Origin: Pseudo-nitzschia pungens
Taxonomy: Eukaryota > Bacillariophyta > Bacillariophyceae > Bacillariales > Bacillariaceae
DNA: 64,000 bases
Assembly (NCBI GenBank): GCA_037355855.1
Contig: CM074758.1
Coordinates: 3,569,001 to 3,633,000 of the forward strand
Reading direction: 5' to 3'
The notes under the pieces: model-generated
The model's database searches: none
The model's input: only the letters and a program-made list of their open reading frames with translations
What the model was told of the DNA's origin: nothing
Shown here: in pieces, positions 53,951 to 64,000 of the stretch
Layout: the number at the start of each line of letters is the position of its first letter
Numbering within the stretch: position 1 is the first letter of the stretch
Position numbers and translations under genes: made by a program

Positions 53951-54799
53951 CACAAATTTTGGTTCAAACGATTTTTAAATAATGGTCATCGTGATAATTT
54001 CATCCATACCGGTATCTGTACTGCCAGTAAAGGTCTCCTCACATCGCATCATATTTCATCAGTTGCAATCGCATCATTTTGTCAGTTGCGATCCCATCAT
54101 ATTTGTCTTGCGATACCATTATGTGTCAGTTGCCCCGTCGCATCATTTTTCGCATCATTTTTCAGTTGCCCCGTCGCATTAAAGTTGATTCTTCCCTATC
54201 AGTAGCAAGCAGGCAACTCAATGCAGAATTAGAACAATTGAAATCCAGCATTATCAATACCCCAGATCTTGATGTGCTTCACTCACCGTTGCATTATATT
54301 TCATTTGCCGTTGCATCCTATTTCATCAGCAGTTGCGGTCGCCTCCCTATCAGGAGCAAGCAGGCAAGTCAATGATGCACAGTTAGACGAATCAAAATCC
54401 ATTATTAATACCTCCTCCAACCTTGATGTGGTTCACTTACCATTTCCAGTTGCCGTCTTTCTTGTTCCATTCCGACCCAAAATTATGTGAAGTAAGATTT
54501 ACGACCGACACATGCATTTTCTGTCATGCATTTATTTGCTGAGAATTGATTTCTTCTACATGATAGCAGTAGAGTTACTACTACTAGTAGTATGTACCGT
54601 ACCGAAGTAATAGTAGAAACCAGTAGAAACCTGATGGTGGTATTGCGCGCCACCTAAACAACAGAGAGCCTGCCCCGCTGCGCCATAATTTTGGACTACC
54701 TCTTATGTACTACTACCTACGCACTGCAGTAGTATGTAGCAGCAGTGTATAACTGTACTACTACTGCAAGCAGCAAGAATAGTACTACCTCAGTGAATA
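53951..54799. other. X2 interior without recognisable genes
   Basis: Short degenerate repeats around CAGTTGC.(A/C)TCGCATCATTTT (54060-54180) and a duplicated CCTATCAG.AGCAAGCAGGCAA segment (54197 and 54347). Many TACTACTA motifs follow (54570-54790). No ORF of note. Confidence 0.5.
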
Positions 54800-55655
54800 T
54801 ACCATCAAATCAAATATCTGAATGAATCTGGCCAATCTTTGTGTGATTCCAATGTGAATATTTCTCATCCTATCCATGGGCAAGAGTATGCAAAAAGAAG
54901 TATTCAAAAATCACCAATAATTTGGATGTCACCACTGAATAATTAGTAGTTGGCCCAGTACCGCAGCATTTACTAGAAAATACTGTAAAATCAAATATCT
55001 GAATGAATCTGGCCAATATTTGTGTGATTCCAGTGTGAATATTCCTCATACTGTGCATGGGCAATAGTATGCAAAAAGAAGTATTCAAAAATCACCAATA
55101 ATTTGGGTGTCACCACTGAATAATTAATATTTGTTCCACTACTGCGGAATGTACTAGAAAAAAGTACCAAATCAAATATCTGAACAAATTTGGCCAATAT
55201 TTGTATGATTCCAGTGTGAATATTTCTCGTCCCATGCATGGGCAAGAGTATGCAAAAAGAAGTATTCAAAAATCACCTATAATTTGGGTGTCACCACTGA
55301 ATAATTAATATTTGGTCCACTACTGCGGAATGTACTGGAAAAAAGTAGCAAATCACATATCTGAATGAATCTGGTCAGTGTTTGTGTGATTCCAGTGTGA
55401 ATATTTCTCATCCTATGCATGGGCAAGAGTATTAAAAAAAAGTATTCAAAAATGACCAATGGTATGGGTGTCACCACTCAATAATTAATATTTGTTCCAC
55501 TACTGCGGAATGTACTAGAAAAAAATACTAAATCACATATCTGAACAAATCTGGCCAATATTTGTGTGATTCCGGTGTGAATATTTCTCATCCTATGCAT
55601 GGGCAAGACTATGCAAAAAGAAGTATTCAAAAATCACCAATAATTTGGGTGTCAC
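54800..55655. repeat. 181-bp satellite, five copies
   Basis: GAATATTTCTCATCCTATGCATGGGCAAGAGTATGCAAAAAGAAG recurs at about 54855, 55036, 55218, 55398 and 55578. Each unit includes AATCACCAATAATTTGGGTGTCACCACTGAATAATTA. The last unit stops at GTGTCACC (about 55655), where Copia-2 begins. Confidence 0.88.
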
Positions 55656-56026
55656 CTAACAAGTTGTATAACTGGAAATTATTAGCTCTTATTGTTCTAT
55701 CTATCGAATCATGTGTTTTCTGTCTTTACATGATAACTCTCGATGATTGTATGTTTCTTTGTATGTTGCTCGATTCTTTATCTTCTTCAGTTAGTACTTC
55801 AACTGTGTTCTTTGGATACTTCAATATCTTGCGCACCTCTGGGCGCGCCATACGGTACTGTTGTATGGCTTATATGTGCGTGCGGTACTGTTGCACGACT
55901 TCTTTCTGTTTCTACGCGCGGTACTGTTGCGCTCACTGTCTGTTTCTACGCGCGATACTGTTGCGCTCACTGTCTGTTTCTTCGCGCGATACTGTTGCGC
56001 TCACTTTCTGTTTCTTATTACTTAAC
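55656..56026 (-). repeat. Probable 3' LTR of Copia-2
   Basis: On the minus strand TGTTAAGTAATAAG (from 56026) follows a purine tract (AAGGAGGGAACAACACAG) after the pol stop, as expected for an LTR after a polypurine tract. It ends at the satellite junction near 55656. It contains about four 34-bp tandem units (CGCGCGATACTGTTGCGCTCACTGTCTGTTTCTA, 55860-56010), possibly promoter elements. The second LTR lies outside the window, so boundaries are tentative. Confidence 0.5.
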
Positions 56027-56161
56027 AACCTTGTTCTGTGTTGTTCCCTCCTTAATATGTGCTGTAAGGATTCTAGAAATGGGGAACATAGAATGGCTGA
56101 GGCACATATTACTGTTTCATGGTTAAAATGTTTTTCTTATATAATTCTTTTTGCACTTATC

Positions 56162-59123
56162 TTATTTGGTCATGAATTCATTGACGAGACTGTGGAAGGC
56201 TGTTTGTCCCAAAGGCTTGGTGAGGATGTCTGCATAGTTATCTTGGGATCTGATGTGGTTGACAGAGATGACCTTTCCTGCTTGGTTCTCGCGCACAAAG
56301 TGGTATGCCAAAGCAATTGATTTCTTATTCAAGGAGCTTGCAGGATTGGTTGAATTCAGCACCACACTCTTGTTATCCACATAGATATCTGCTGGCTTGG
56401 TGATGGAAACTCCCATGGATCTCAAATGGTATCTCAATCTGATTGCCAAAGCCACTGCATCCTTCAAGGCTGTAAACTCAGCGCCGAAGGTACTGGTGTG
56501 AACTGAGGTCTGGCGTTTGGATTTCCAGTACACCGGTGTGGATCCAACAAATGCAATAAGTCCTGTAATGCTTCTGCCTGTCACCAAGTCATGTGCATGA
56601 TCACTGTCACAAAAGATTGTAATCTGCAATTCTTTTACCTTTGCAATTGGGAACATAGGATCAAGCTCTTCCTTGTAATACTTATATTGGTGAGTGAAAT
56701 CCTCCATCCTTGTTGGTTCTTCGTTGACTGTAGTTCTTGGGGGTCTTGGATCCACGACTAGCCCTTTGTTTTTATACTTCTTGAGATATCCAAGTATATA
56801 TCTTGCCATTTCAAGGTGATTCTTTCTGGGACTCGCTGAAAATCTGGATAAGGAAGATACTGCATATGTGATATCAATTCTCCCGGTCAACACCACCCAT
56901 TGGCACAAACCTATGATATGTTGAAATTCCTTGTGCTCTGTTACATCCAGGAATTCAGATGTATCCAGTTCTGGTCTGCAATCTGGATGCATGGGGACAT
57001 GGTTTGGGTGAAGGGTGAGTCCATGCTTGATTTCATACTTCCTTAGAACTTCTGTGATGTAAGATCCCGAATTGAGAAGAATCCTGCCATCCTTGATTTG
57101 TCTCACACTTGTTCCAAGATAGTACTGTGGCTTTTCTTCAATATTTCTGAGGGCAAATTCTTGTTCAATGAGTGCAATCCAGTTCTCAGGTTTCTTTGCA
57201 ACAACAATCAAATCATCCACATGAGTTGCAATGTAACAATACCCCTCCCCTTCAGGCTCTGGGCGCATCCATAAATCAGGGTCTGCGCGCGATGGTCTGA
57301 ACCCTAAACCTGCAAGGGTATCGGCAAAGAAATCCATGTACGCTCTGCTGCTTCCAGCAAGACCATACAAAGCGCGTTGTATTTCAACTTTGCAACCCTT
57401 GTTTTTGCCAAAAACATCATCTGCCCAACACCATACCTTCTCTTGGTTAGGGGCTGTAGGAAATGCATTCCCCACATCTGCTGTCATTAAATCAAGCTTT
57501 TGATGCTGCGCAATTAGGAATAGCAGGAATACAGAGAGACTGTCCACTTGGCTGGAATACGTATTGACATGACTGGAATCAACCAAATGGCCTCCTGCAA
57601 CCAATCTGGATTTGTATCTTCGGTCTTCGCTCTTTACATCCCAGATCATTTTCAGCTTGACCTCTTGCCATCCTTCAGACTCTGGGAATTCTGTTGCCGG
57701 ATCATGGAATTTGAAACACTCCAATCTCTCCAAATTTTCCATTTCCTTGTCAATGCTCTCTTGCCATTTCTTATTTCCAGCTTCTAGATCAAACTGCACA
57801 CACTGCTGATAGGTGTTTGGAATCTTAATGCCAAATTTCTCTCGTTGCTTCTTTGCTGCAAGCCGTTGATTTCTGGATAACAATCTTTTCTTTTTCTTAC
57901 TTGGATTCTGCATGGCGCGTCGGAGTTTCTTTGGGAGTTTGACACGTGCTCGTCTTTCTTGTGGTCTTGGCTGGACTCGTCTCATTCGTCTGATAATGTT
58001 ACTGTTTTCCTTCAAAATTGAGTCAGCCCATGTACCCAATGGTCCACTTGAACGCCTGCTGCTGTTTTCCACGATGTACATCTTGATGTATTTGGCACAA
58101 GCAACTGGTTGATCTTTTTGCAGGACTGTGAGTGGGATGTCCATTACCACAGTTCCAACATCAGTGACAAACTGAGCCTTGAAAATCAACATCCCTTCTT
58201 GCCAATGGTGGTTCAGAATCTTTCTAAATTCACTGTTCAAGTTCTTGTCAGTACTTTCGAGAATATCCAGGTGAGACTCTGCATTGTTGGTGCAATCCAA
58301 ATCTTTTGGTAGGGCTTCTTCTTCGTCAGGTTCAGCATCCTCTTCTTCAGTTGCATCATCATCCAAATCATCTTGGTCTTCCAGATCTTCTGGGACGTCA
58401 CCATCCTTGGTTTCCAAATTCTGTTGCAGGAAATCCTCCAAAGTGCTCGTAGAGTGTTCCATGCCTGTTGAATCAGCTGCAAATTCCTCCCCTGAAACTA
58501 AGATGGGGACGTCATCAGTGCTTTCGATAATGGTTCTTTCCTTCTCAGCAACAGTCAGTTCAAATCTGGCAGTGTTGGGGTCATCATTGAGGACTTCTTT
58601 TTCAGTTCCAATGTTCTCCCTCCTGGTTCTGACAACTGAGCGCATGAGGATCTGGCGCTTGGTCTTCTTAGTATCTGGTTCTGTCAGGATATAATACGTC
58701 ATGGCATCCCCACAGGAATCTGCAAAGGCAAGGAATCTCCCCTTCAACATGCTTTCTTTTGGCGTCTTGTTCTGGGGTTGATAGTACCAAATAGGCTCAT
58801 AAAAATGGAAGCGCAAGTGTGAGATATCAGGGGTCCATCCATGTGAGACTTCGGATGGGGTTTTCCAATTCAAGGATGCACGAGAACAAACATTATTCAC
58901 TTGGCAAACCCATTTTGCACACCAATGAGCCAAGGATTTAGGAGCTTTGAACATTGCCAAACAGTTGGAGATCATCTTGCTAAGTCTCCCCCATTCTGGT
59001 TCAGCCGGATTTTGGTGTGGGTGATATGGTTGGCTTGTCCTGGATCTGGTGGCAACTCTAGCTTCCCTCAACACTTCACTCCACTTCACCCCTGTCTCAG
59101 CTTGCGCATTGTCACTGATCATA
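56162..59123 (-). CDS. Copia-2 pol, C-terminal part: integrase end, RT, RNase H
   Basis: From ISDNAQAETG (second integrase Asp) and HQNPAEPEWGRL (integrase Glu) the frame is open for about 985 codons to 56162. RT: EVKLKMIWDVKSEDRRYKSR, LDLMTADVGNAFPTA (first Asp), QRALYGLAGSSRAY and THVDDLIVVAK (catalytic DD). RNase H: IFCDSDHAHDLVTGRSITG, TFGAEFTALKDAV, IYVDNKSVV and NYADILTKPLGQ. The HVDD box and overall text match diatom CoDi elements. There are no lesions in this part; it is separated from its N-terminus by the insertion. The element copies its RNA and integrates the DNA. Confidence 0.93.
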
Positions 59124-62100
59124 CGTCCGAAAACTGTTTCGCGACCCATCGCGACCAATCGCGACCCGATCGCGACCCAATCGCGACTTGTCTAAAAAAA
59201 ATTCAACCCCAATTTTTTATTTCACAACCTCTTTTTTATTATTCTCAACTTTTTTCCATTATTCTCAACCACATTTCTCCCTTTTCTCAACTCCCCCAAC
59301 GGGTCGACGGAAATGTTCTGTTCTAGACCCTGACATTCAGTCCCTCTTCACATTTTCATTCCATTTTACACATTTGACACACTTGACTCAACACAACAAA
59401 TAATTTTTAATCCAATTTACTTCAATCACACCAAAGGGTTACGTCGTGCACCTTTGTGAACTTTTTTTTCAGTGGTGTCACATCACATACCGGTACCCCA
59501 GCTAAGAATCGCATCACAAAAACACACACCACCATGCCGAAAGCTTCCTCCGACCCAAGACACTTTGCCAATGAGCCCAGAATACCCAAGACATTCCATT
59601 GTCGCAACTGCATTGCCTCCGGAAGAAGTAGAAAATCAAAATCCTTCAAGGGATACAAACAAGAATCGAGCCACTTTCACACCTACCGATATGTATCTCA
59701 AGGCCTCTCCAGGCATCTCTATTCCAACAGTGATTGCCGAACTTATTATGTTAAGAACGATCTTATGGATTTTATTTCTTCTGCGAAAGCCGAAGTCACC
59801 CTCCCTTTGGTCCGACACACACCATCACAGTATGGACTGACAATGACACAGAATGGACCACAAATCCCCCCCTCCCTTGCCGAAACGAACACCGCCGCAA
59901 CAACTTCTATCCATACCTCACTCAATCCTCAAGTGATCGCCAATGTACTCATCCCACCCATGGACAGACAGGCAATCGAATCACATATGGCTGAAAACGA
60001 GGAACAAATGAATGCAATCGATTCCGATGTTGATGCCTCAGACCATTTTGATGCCAGTTCCGACACCGAAGTCTCTGATTCCGAAATCATGAAAAGCACC
60101 ACCATTTCCATAAACAAAAGAGAGGAAACATTCCGGAATCGCACTCTGTTCCCACCCCGCCCGGAACTTATTGCTGAAATCAACCTCCTCAACATTATAT
60201 CACAACACAAGCTACCTCTTTCCACTTATCAAACCATTTTCAATTGGGCGAAAGCCAGCAACAATCTTCCCGGTTTTGATTTCAAGGTTACACCAACAAG
60301 AAAACGTGATGCCATTTTTCAAGAAATTAAAAAAAATCTTGGCATATCTTCCGAACCAAAATTTGAGCCCAAAATTGTGAATTGGCTTCCCGACAACAAA
60401 CCCACCCAAATCTATGTCCGCTCTTTTCTGGATGCTTTGTATTCCCTTCTGTCGAACCCAGATTTAATGTTGGAAGAAAATTTGTCATTCCCCAACAGCA
60501 ATACCCCCTTGTCACCAGAGCATTTCCCGGTTCGAACTGATTCCTGTCCCATCACTGAGTTACATCACGGATCATGGTGGTCGGATTCCTGGAGATCCCT
60601 CTGCATAGAAGAAAATTCTGAAATCCTTGTTCCCATCATTTTTTACATGGATGGAATTAGCTTGGATGCGCATGGAAGACTATCACTGACTCCACTCAAC
60701 ATGACCCTAGGCATATTCAACATCGAAACCAGGAAAAGGCCGGAAGCATGGACAACAATCTATTTTCATCCCGACTCCGATTTGGAGAGCATCCACCATT
60801 CAAGAAAACCATCTCCAAAAGAATCAATCCAAAACCTCCATAATGCCCTAGAAGTGGCGCTCCGATCTTTCAAAGAAGCATGTGAGTCCACCCACGAAGG
60901 CATCCAATGGGATTTTCTCCCTTATGCCGGCCAATTGTGGCAAGTCAAAATGAAATTTGCAATAGCCTATGTCATCGGTGACACAGAACTGCATGATAAA
61001 TTATGTGGCAAATATGGTTCCCGGTCGGGTGGTGTACAAAAGCTTTGCCGACACTGTAACTGTTCCACCAAGGACATAAATATTCCATCAGCACAACAAA
61101 CAGCCTCTCTTTGGGTCCCATCAGATTTTCATACATTTCCAGACTCAGATGCCACCACCACCAAGGAATATTTCAACAATATTTCTCACCACCAAATCAG
61201 AAATGCATTCCACAGTCTCAACTTTGGTACCAATGTAAACAATATCCACCTAGCCACGCCCGGTGAATGCCTCCACATGCACCAGCTGGGATGTGCCAAA
61301 CGAGAGGTAGAATCCCTGGAGCAACTGATGAAGGGTTCAATACCATGCCCGTATGCTGATCACCTAAATACCGGTGTTTCCACAGTAAATACAATTGGGC
61401 ATGTCTCTCAAAAATATGGAGCCCTACTGTCAAGGCAGTCGGATCGTGACTTTCCCAGAACTAAATTCAGCTCCAATCTTCTATCTGTCACTAAAAAAGA
61501 GGGGCACGATTACAGTGGTATGCTAATTTCGATTCTTCTAACATTGGTTTCTGAATCCGGCAATGCAGTTTTGAGCGACCCCTCATTTGTGAAGAAACAC
61601 ATTGATGTCATCGAACAAATCATCTCAATGGAAGAATTTCTCAAACACGGCCGGCCTACCACAAAGTGCATCAAAAATCTTCCCAAAACCATTATTCATT
61701 TCCTCAACTCTATCAATGGCACCTGCCTTAGGAAGGGAATGGGAACAAAACTGATCAAAAATCACCTCTACTTTCACATTCCAAAGTACATCAGTCTGTG
61801 GGGTCCAACATTAGGTTTTGATTCTGCATACAGTGAAAGTCACCACAAGACAGAAATAAAAGCACCATCCAAAAACACTCAACAAAATGCCGCAACCTTA
61901 GTCCATCAGACAACCCGTCGGAAAGAAGAAGCATCTCTCCTTCGACTCGCAACCTCTCATTACAAGTTGAAGAAAGTGGGTGGTGATCCGAAAGTCATAT
62001 CCGCCCGTCCTACACAGTCTGGGTCCCGTTTCACCATTTTTCTGGATGGAACTAGAGGTTCAATGAAATGGGACTTAAGACGAAACTACAACAAACCATT

Positions 62101-62588
62101 TCATTCAACAATTGTACTAGATTTTGTTTGCAACTCTGTCCTTCCTTTGCTCAACGACACATCCAGCATATTTGGGTTCACCGAACACAACAGATGGGAT
62201 TCTGTGAATCGGGTCAACTACCTGTTCCGATGTCACCCCTCATACAGGTCTGATTCAGGCCAAGTTAACAGTGTATGGTTTGACTGGGCAATGTTTGCAG
62301 TTGATGACAACACTGAAATCCCCTGTCAAATGCTGTGTTTTCTGCATGTAAAAGATTTGAAACAACCCACATCTGCTGTGAATGGATACAATGTCGATTC
62401 AGATGGCATCTACGCGGTTGTCAGAAAGTTTAGAGAGGATCCGAGGTCTACATCATCTCACTTTGTAAAAAGCGGCTATCTCAACAATACTTTATATTTA
62501 TTTAACACTGACACTATTCTTTCCGAACTGGCAGTCGTTCCTGAACTGGACGAGAATGCTGAACCGGTAAACAATGGTCCAGATCCTA
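59124..62588 (+). mobile_element. Plavaka-like element 2 inserted in Copia-2
   Basis: Begins CGTCCGAAAACTGTTTCGCGACCC and continues with TCGCGACC repeats (59146-59187), the same end as elements at 25968, 43666 and 49777. The right limit at 62586-62588 is where Copia coding resumes; no inverted terminus is present there. TA occurs at both junctions (59122-59123, 62587-62588). The element contains one large transposase ORF. Confidence 0.8.
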
Positions 62589-62659
62589 GTAGGATCTGGA
62601 GCACCATGCTCTCTGAGGTAATCCTTCAAGGCAGTGGTACATTGGGACACTTGTTTTAG
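59534..62659 (+). CDS. Plavaka/Tnp2-like transposase, open frame fused at its end to antisense Copia sequence
   Basis: From ATG 59534 (MPKASSDPRHFANEPRIPKT) about 1,041 codons are open. Features: N-terminal FHCRNCIAS and HFHTYRYVSQGLSRHL, an acidic segment (about 150-220), first Asp in IFYMDGISLD (about 371), second in VIGDTELHDKLCGKYG (about 480), CRHCNC (about 500) and GECLHMHQLGCAKREVE (about 575). This fits CACTA-like Plavaka/Tnp2 DDE transposases. The frame passes 62588 into Copia-2 antisense DNA, so the last about 24 residues (SRIWSTMLSEVILQ...) are not native. The element end is missing, so the native C-terminus is probably truncated. Family assignment rests on motif layout only. Confidence 0.72.
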   Translation: MPKASSDPRHFANEPRIPKTFHCRNCIASGRSRKSKSFKGYKQESSHFHTYRYVSQGLSRHLYSNSDCRTYYVKNDLMDFISSAKAEVTLPLVRHTPSQYGLTMTQNGPQIPPSLAETNTAATTSIHTSLNPQVIANVLIPPMDRQAIESHMAENEEQMNAIDSDVDASDHFDASSDTEVSDSEIMKSTTISINKREETFRNRTLFPPRPELIAEINLLNIISQHKLPLSTYQTIFNWAKASNNLPGFDFKVTPTRKRDAIFQEIKKNLGISSEPKFEPKIVNWLPDNKPTQIYVRSFLDALYSLLSNPDLMLEENLSFPNSNTPLSPEHFPVRTDSCPITELHHGSWWSDSWRSLCIEENSEILVPIIFYMDGISLDAHGRLSLTPLNMTLGIFNIETRKRPEAWTTIYFHPDSDLESIHHSRKPSPKESIQNLHNALEVALRSFKEACESTHEGIQWDFLPYAGQLWQVKMKFAIAYVIGDTELHDKLCGKYGSRSGGVQKLCRHCNCSTKDINIPSAQQTASLWVPSDFHTFPDSDATTTKEYFNNISHHQIRNAFHSLNFGTNVNNIHLATPGECLHMHQLGCAKREVESLEQLMKGSIPCPYADHLNTGVSTVNTIGHVSQKYGALLSRQSDRDFPRTKFSSNLLSVTKKEGHDYSGMLISILLTLVSESGNAVLSDPSFVKKHIDVIEQIISMEEFLKHGRPTTKCIKNLPKTIIHFLNSINGTCLRKGMGTKLIKNHLYFHIPKYISLWGPTLGFDSAYSESHHKTEIKAPSKNTQQNAATLVHQTTRRKEEASLLRLATSHYKLKKVGGDPKVISARPTQSGSRFTIFLDGTRGSMKWDLRRNYNKPFHSTIVLDFVCNSVLPLLNDTSSIFGFTEHNRWDSVNRVNYLFRCHPSYRSDSGQVNSVWFDWAMFAVDDNTEIPCQMLCFLHVKDLKQPTSAVNGYNVDSDGIYAVVRKFREDPRSTSSHFVKSGYLNNTLYLFNTDTILSELAVVPELDENAEPVNNGPDPSRIWSTMLSEVILQGSGTLGHLF

Positions 62660-64000
62660 TGGGTGAAAAGACCACTTCTTGGACTTCACACCAGAGAAGA
62701 ACTGACCGCCATTATGCCCTTGGCTTGTCTTTTCAGAGAAGAAAATATAATCTGTGGCAACTGATTCATTTTGTCGTGGGTAATGGAAGCCTCTGAAACG
62801 CTTCCTATAGTGCTTCCTGGGAATATCCCTGTTCTCTTCTTCAATCTCTGTATAGAATTGAGTTGTATTTTCCAAAGTCTTCTTTACCACCCTCTCAGGG
62901 AGCATTGCCATTCTCTTCCTTAGTTCCAGCATGGGTAGTTGGCCGAAACTGAACTTCTGAAAATTCCTCTTGCGTCTGAGCATAGGGTATTCCCTGAGGT
63001 CTGGTGGTGCTGGGGAATTCAACTCAAACAGCTCCAAAGACTCCATGTCACCCTCTGTTGGTTTGGATAACTTGAAAAACACCTTCTCTTCATCATGCCA
63101 AAAGGGTAGAAACGTCGTGCCAATTTTGATGCCACAGTCTGGGTATTGAGGTAACAAAGACTCTCCTTCAGTGCTGTCCCGGTCTTCAGTGATAAAAGTT
63201 GCATAGTGGACCAATAAAAGAACTGGGTCTTCTCTCCCGGGAACTGTTGCTTTGGTCACTGCACTCACAACTGGGTGTCCATCCATTACATCGCTGGACA
63301 TAAATGGTTTCACTGCTGAGGTCAATCCTGTCTCTCCTCCAACCCGAATCCATGCCTTCTCAGTCACCGTAGGTCTATTTCCGCCTCCACTATCCATCAG
63401 TGCAATATTCTCTCCCTTGGAGATTTTCATGGGGAACCTTCTGGTTTTCCTTATTTCCTTCAGTCTCTGACTACGACGAGGCGTTGCTATATTGGTTGAA
63501 ACCTGCTGCTGCTGCACTTGCTGCTCTCGCTGTTGTTCTTGCTGCTGCGCTTGCTGCTCTCGCTGTTGCTCTTGCCGCTGCAGCGTCTGCATCTCTTCTT
63601 GTTCCTTCCCCTTTTCAACCATGTAGAAGCGCACTGCTTTGAGAGGCACACTACCAACGGGGAATAGTTCAGATTCGTCGATGGAGCCAATACTGTGGGC
63701 GTCGGCGTCATCATCGGCTTCAGGGACTGCTGGTGGAGCGGCGTCAGATACTGCTGGTGGAGCGGCGTCAGATACTGCTGGTGGGGCGGGAGGCCCTGGG
63801 AGTGGGGGAAGCTTGACGTCAGGCTCAGGCACTTCTGCAACAGGCACTGTGGTATCTGACATCACACGACGGACACGACGAGGACGACCACCACTTCGGC
63901 CATACATGCGTCTGGGAACGTCGGTGTTGCCCATCCCATCATCCTTGGGCGCTCCAATCTTGATACCATTGACAGGGCTGGGGAAATCATCTGGTGGATA
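62589..64000 (-). CDS. Copia-2 pol, N-terminal part: protease region and start of integrase (open at window end)
   Basis: The frame enters from beyond 64000 (YPPDDFPSPVNGIKIGAPKD) and runs to the insertion at 62589. Order: Pro/Ala-rich stretch, Gln-rich coiled stretch (QQEQQREQQ), protease-like NIALMDSGGGNRPTV (Asp-Ser-Gly at about 63390), conserved CoDi block (LPERVVKKTLENTTQF), and the integrase start (SVATDYIFFSEKTSQGHNGG with its first Asp). It ends with LKDYLREHGAPD. It is intact in the window. Confidence 0.9.

Larger units (their letters stand above)
49777..55655 (+). mobile_element. X2: TIR element carrying a piggyBac insertion and 181-bp repeats
   Basis: Begins CGTCCGAAAACTGGTTCGCGACCC at 49777 inside LINE-C ORF1. 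It matches X1 (inverse) up to 50000 and, beyond the piggyBac element (50001-53361), from 53362 to about 53960. After that come a GA/TC-rich minisatellite and a five-copy satellite. No matching inverted terminus was found on the right, and no transposase of its own was recognised. The right limit is set where the satellite meets Copia-2 sequence. Confidence 0.65.
55656..64000 (-). mobile_element. Copia-2: CoDi-like Copia element, split by Plavaka-like element 2, runs off the window
   Basis: Minus-strand pol occurs in two parts, 62589-64000 (gag/protease to early integrase) and 56162-59123 (late integrase, RT, RNase H), separated by 59124-62588. Joining them after removing the insert gives EHGAPDPT-MISDNAQAETG, a normal integrase core. 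The 5' part extends beyond 64000. Confidence 0.88.

Noticed and set aside
53580..53967. Two overlapping Arg/Asp-rich minus-strand ORFs
   Set aside because: Several frames are open at once because of the GA-rich minisatellite, and the repeat is shared with X1; no evidence for translation.
59122..62588. TA target duplication defining complete ends of Plavaka-like element 2
   Set aside because: TA is too short to be convincing, the right end has no inverted terminus, and X1 and X2 do not show TA consistently. It is kept only as a note.

Overview
This is a 64 kb piece of a eukaryotic nuclear genome, almost certainly from a diatom. Two observations support this. An intron-containing ispD gene encodes a signal peptide followed by a phenylalanine at the predicted cleavage site (STA|FVS), the bipartite plastid-targeting signature of algae with secondary red plastids. 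The Copia elements have the protein layout known from the CoDi lineages of diatoms. The species cannot be named from the sequence. There is one 500-base assembly gap (42527-43026).

Layout. (1) 1-15373 is a nest of one LINE family. A minus-strand copy (LINE-A) is split by a full-length plus-strand copy (LINE-B, 1446-12076, 20-bp target duplication). Each of these carries a further 5'-truncated minus-strand copy (LINE-D and LINE-E). LINE-A lies against a Gypsy integrase fragment (15374-15777), followed by a short inverted-repeat element (15788-16487). (2) 16500-19400 is the only clear host gene island: ispD (plus) and a tandem MYND zinc-finger gene (minus), convergent. (3) 19400-33500 is mixed. 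It holds an insertion with a LINE 3' end that split a simple repeat, a 150-bp satellite with 600-bp higher-order structure, a broken Plavaka/Tnp2-like transposase, a Lys-rich ORF divergent from a dead Harbinger transposase, and several unassigned and partly broken genes. (4) 33644-40937 is a deleted Copia element (LTR, gag, RNase H end, LTR); its 3' LTR contains another small LTR element with a perfect empty-site comparison. (5) 40938-49776 holds two Gypsy pol remnants around the gap and LINE-C, which retains an open endonuclease-RT frame. (6) 49777-64000 holds a second TIR element carrying an intact piggyBac transposon, 181-bp satellites, and a long minus-strand Copia element split by a second Plavaka-like element whose transposase frame is open.

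How it works together. The two host genes are unrelated in function (plastid isoprenoid synthesis; a probable protein-interaction zinc-finger protein). Everything else is transposon biology: repeated nesting, target-primed LINE insertions with measurable target duplications, and a group of DNA elements sharing the end CGTCCGAAAAC with TCGCGACC subterminal repeats. The most unusual signals are a row of five stem-loops with one conserved loop and covarying stems upstream of the Copia gag, a pair of 3'-terminal LINE stem-loops with a compensatory change in a diverged copy, and a 155-bp palindrome in the small LTR element. No rRNA, tRNA or CRISPR array was recognised.
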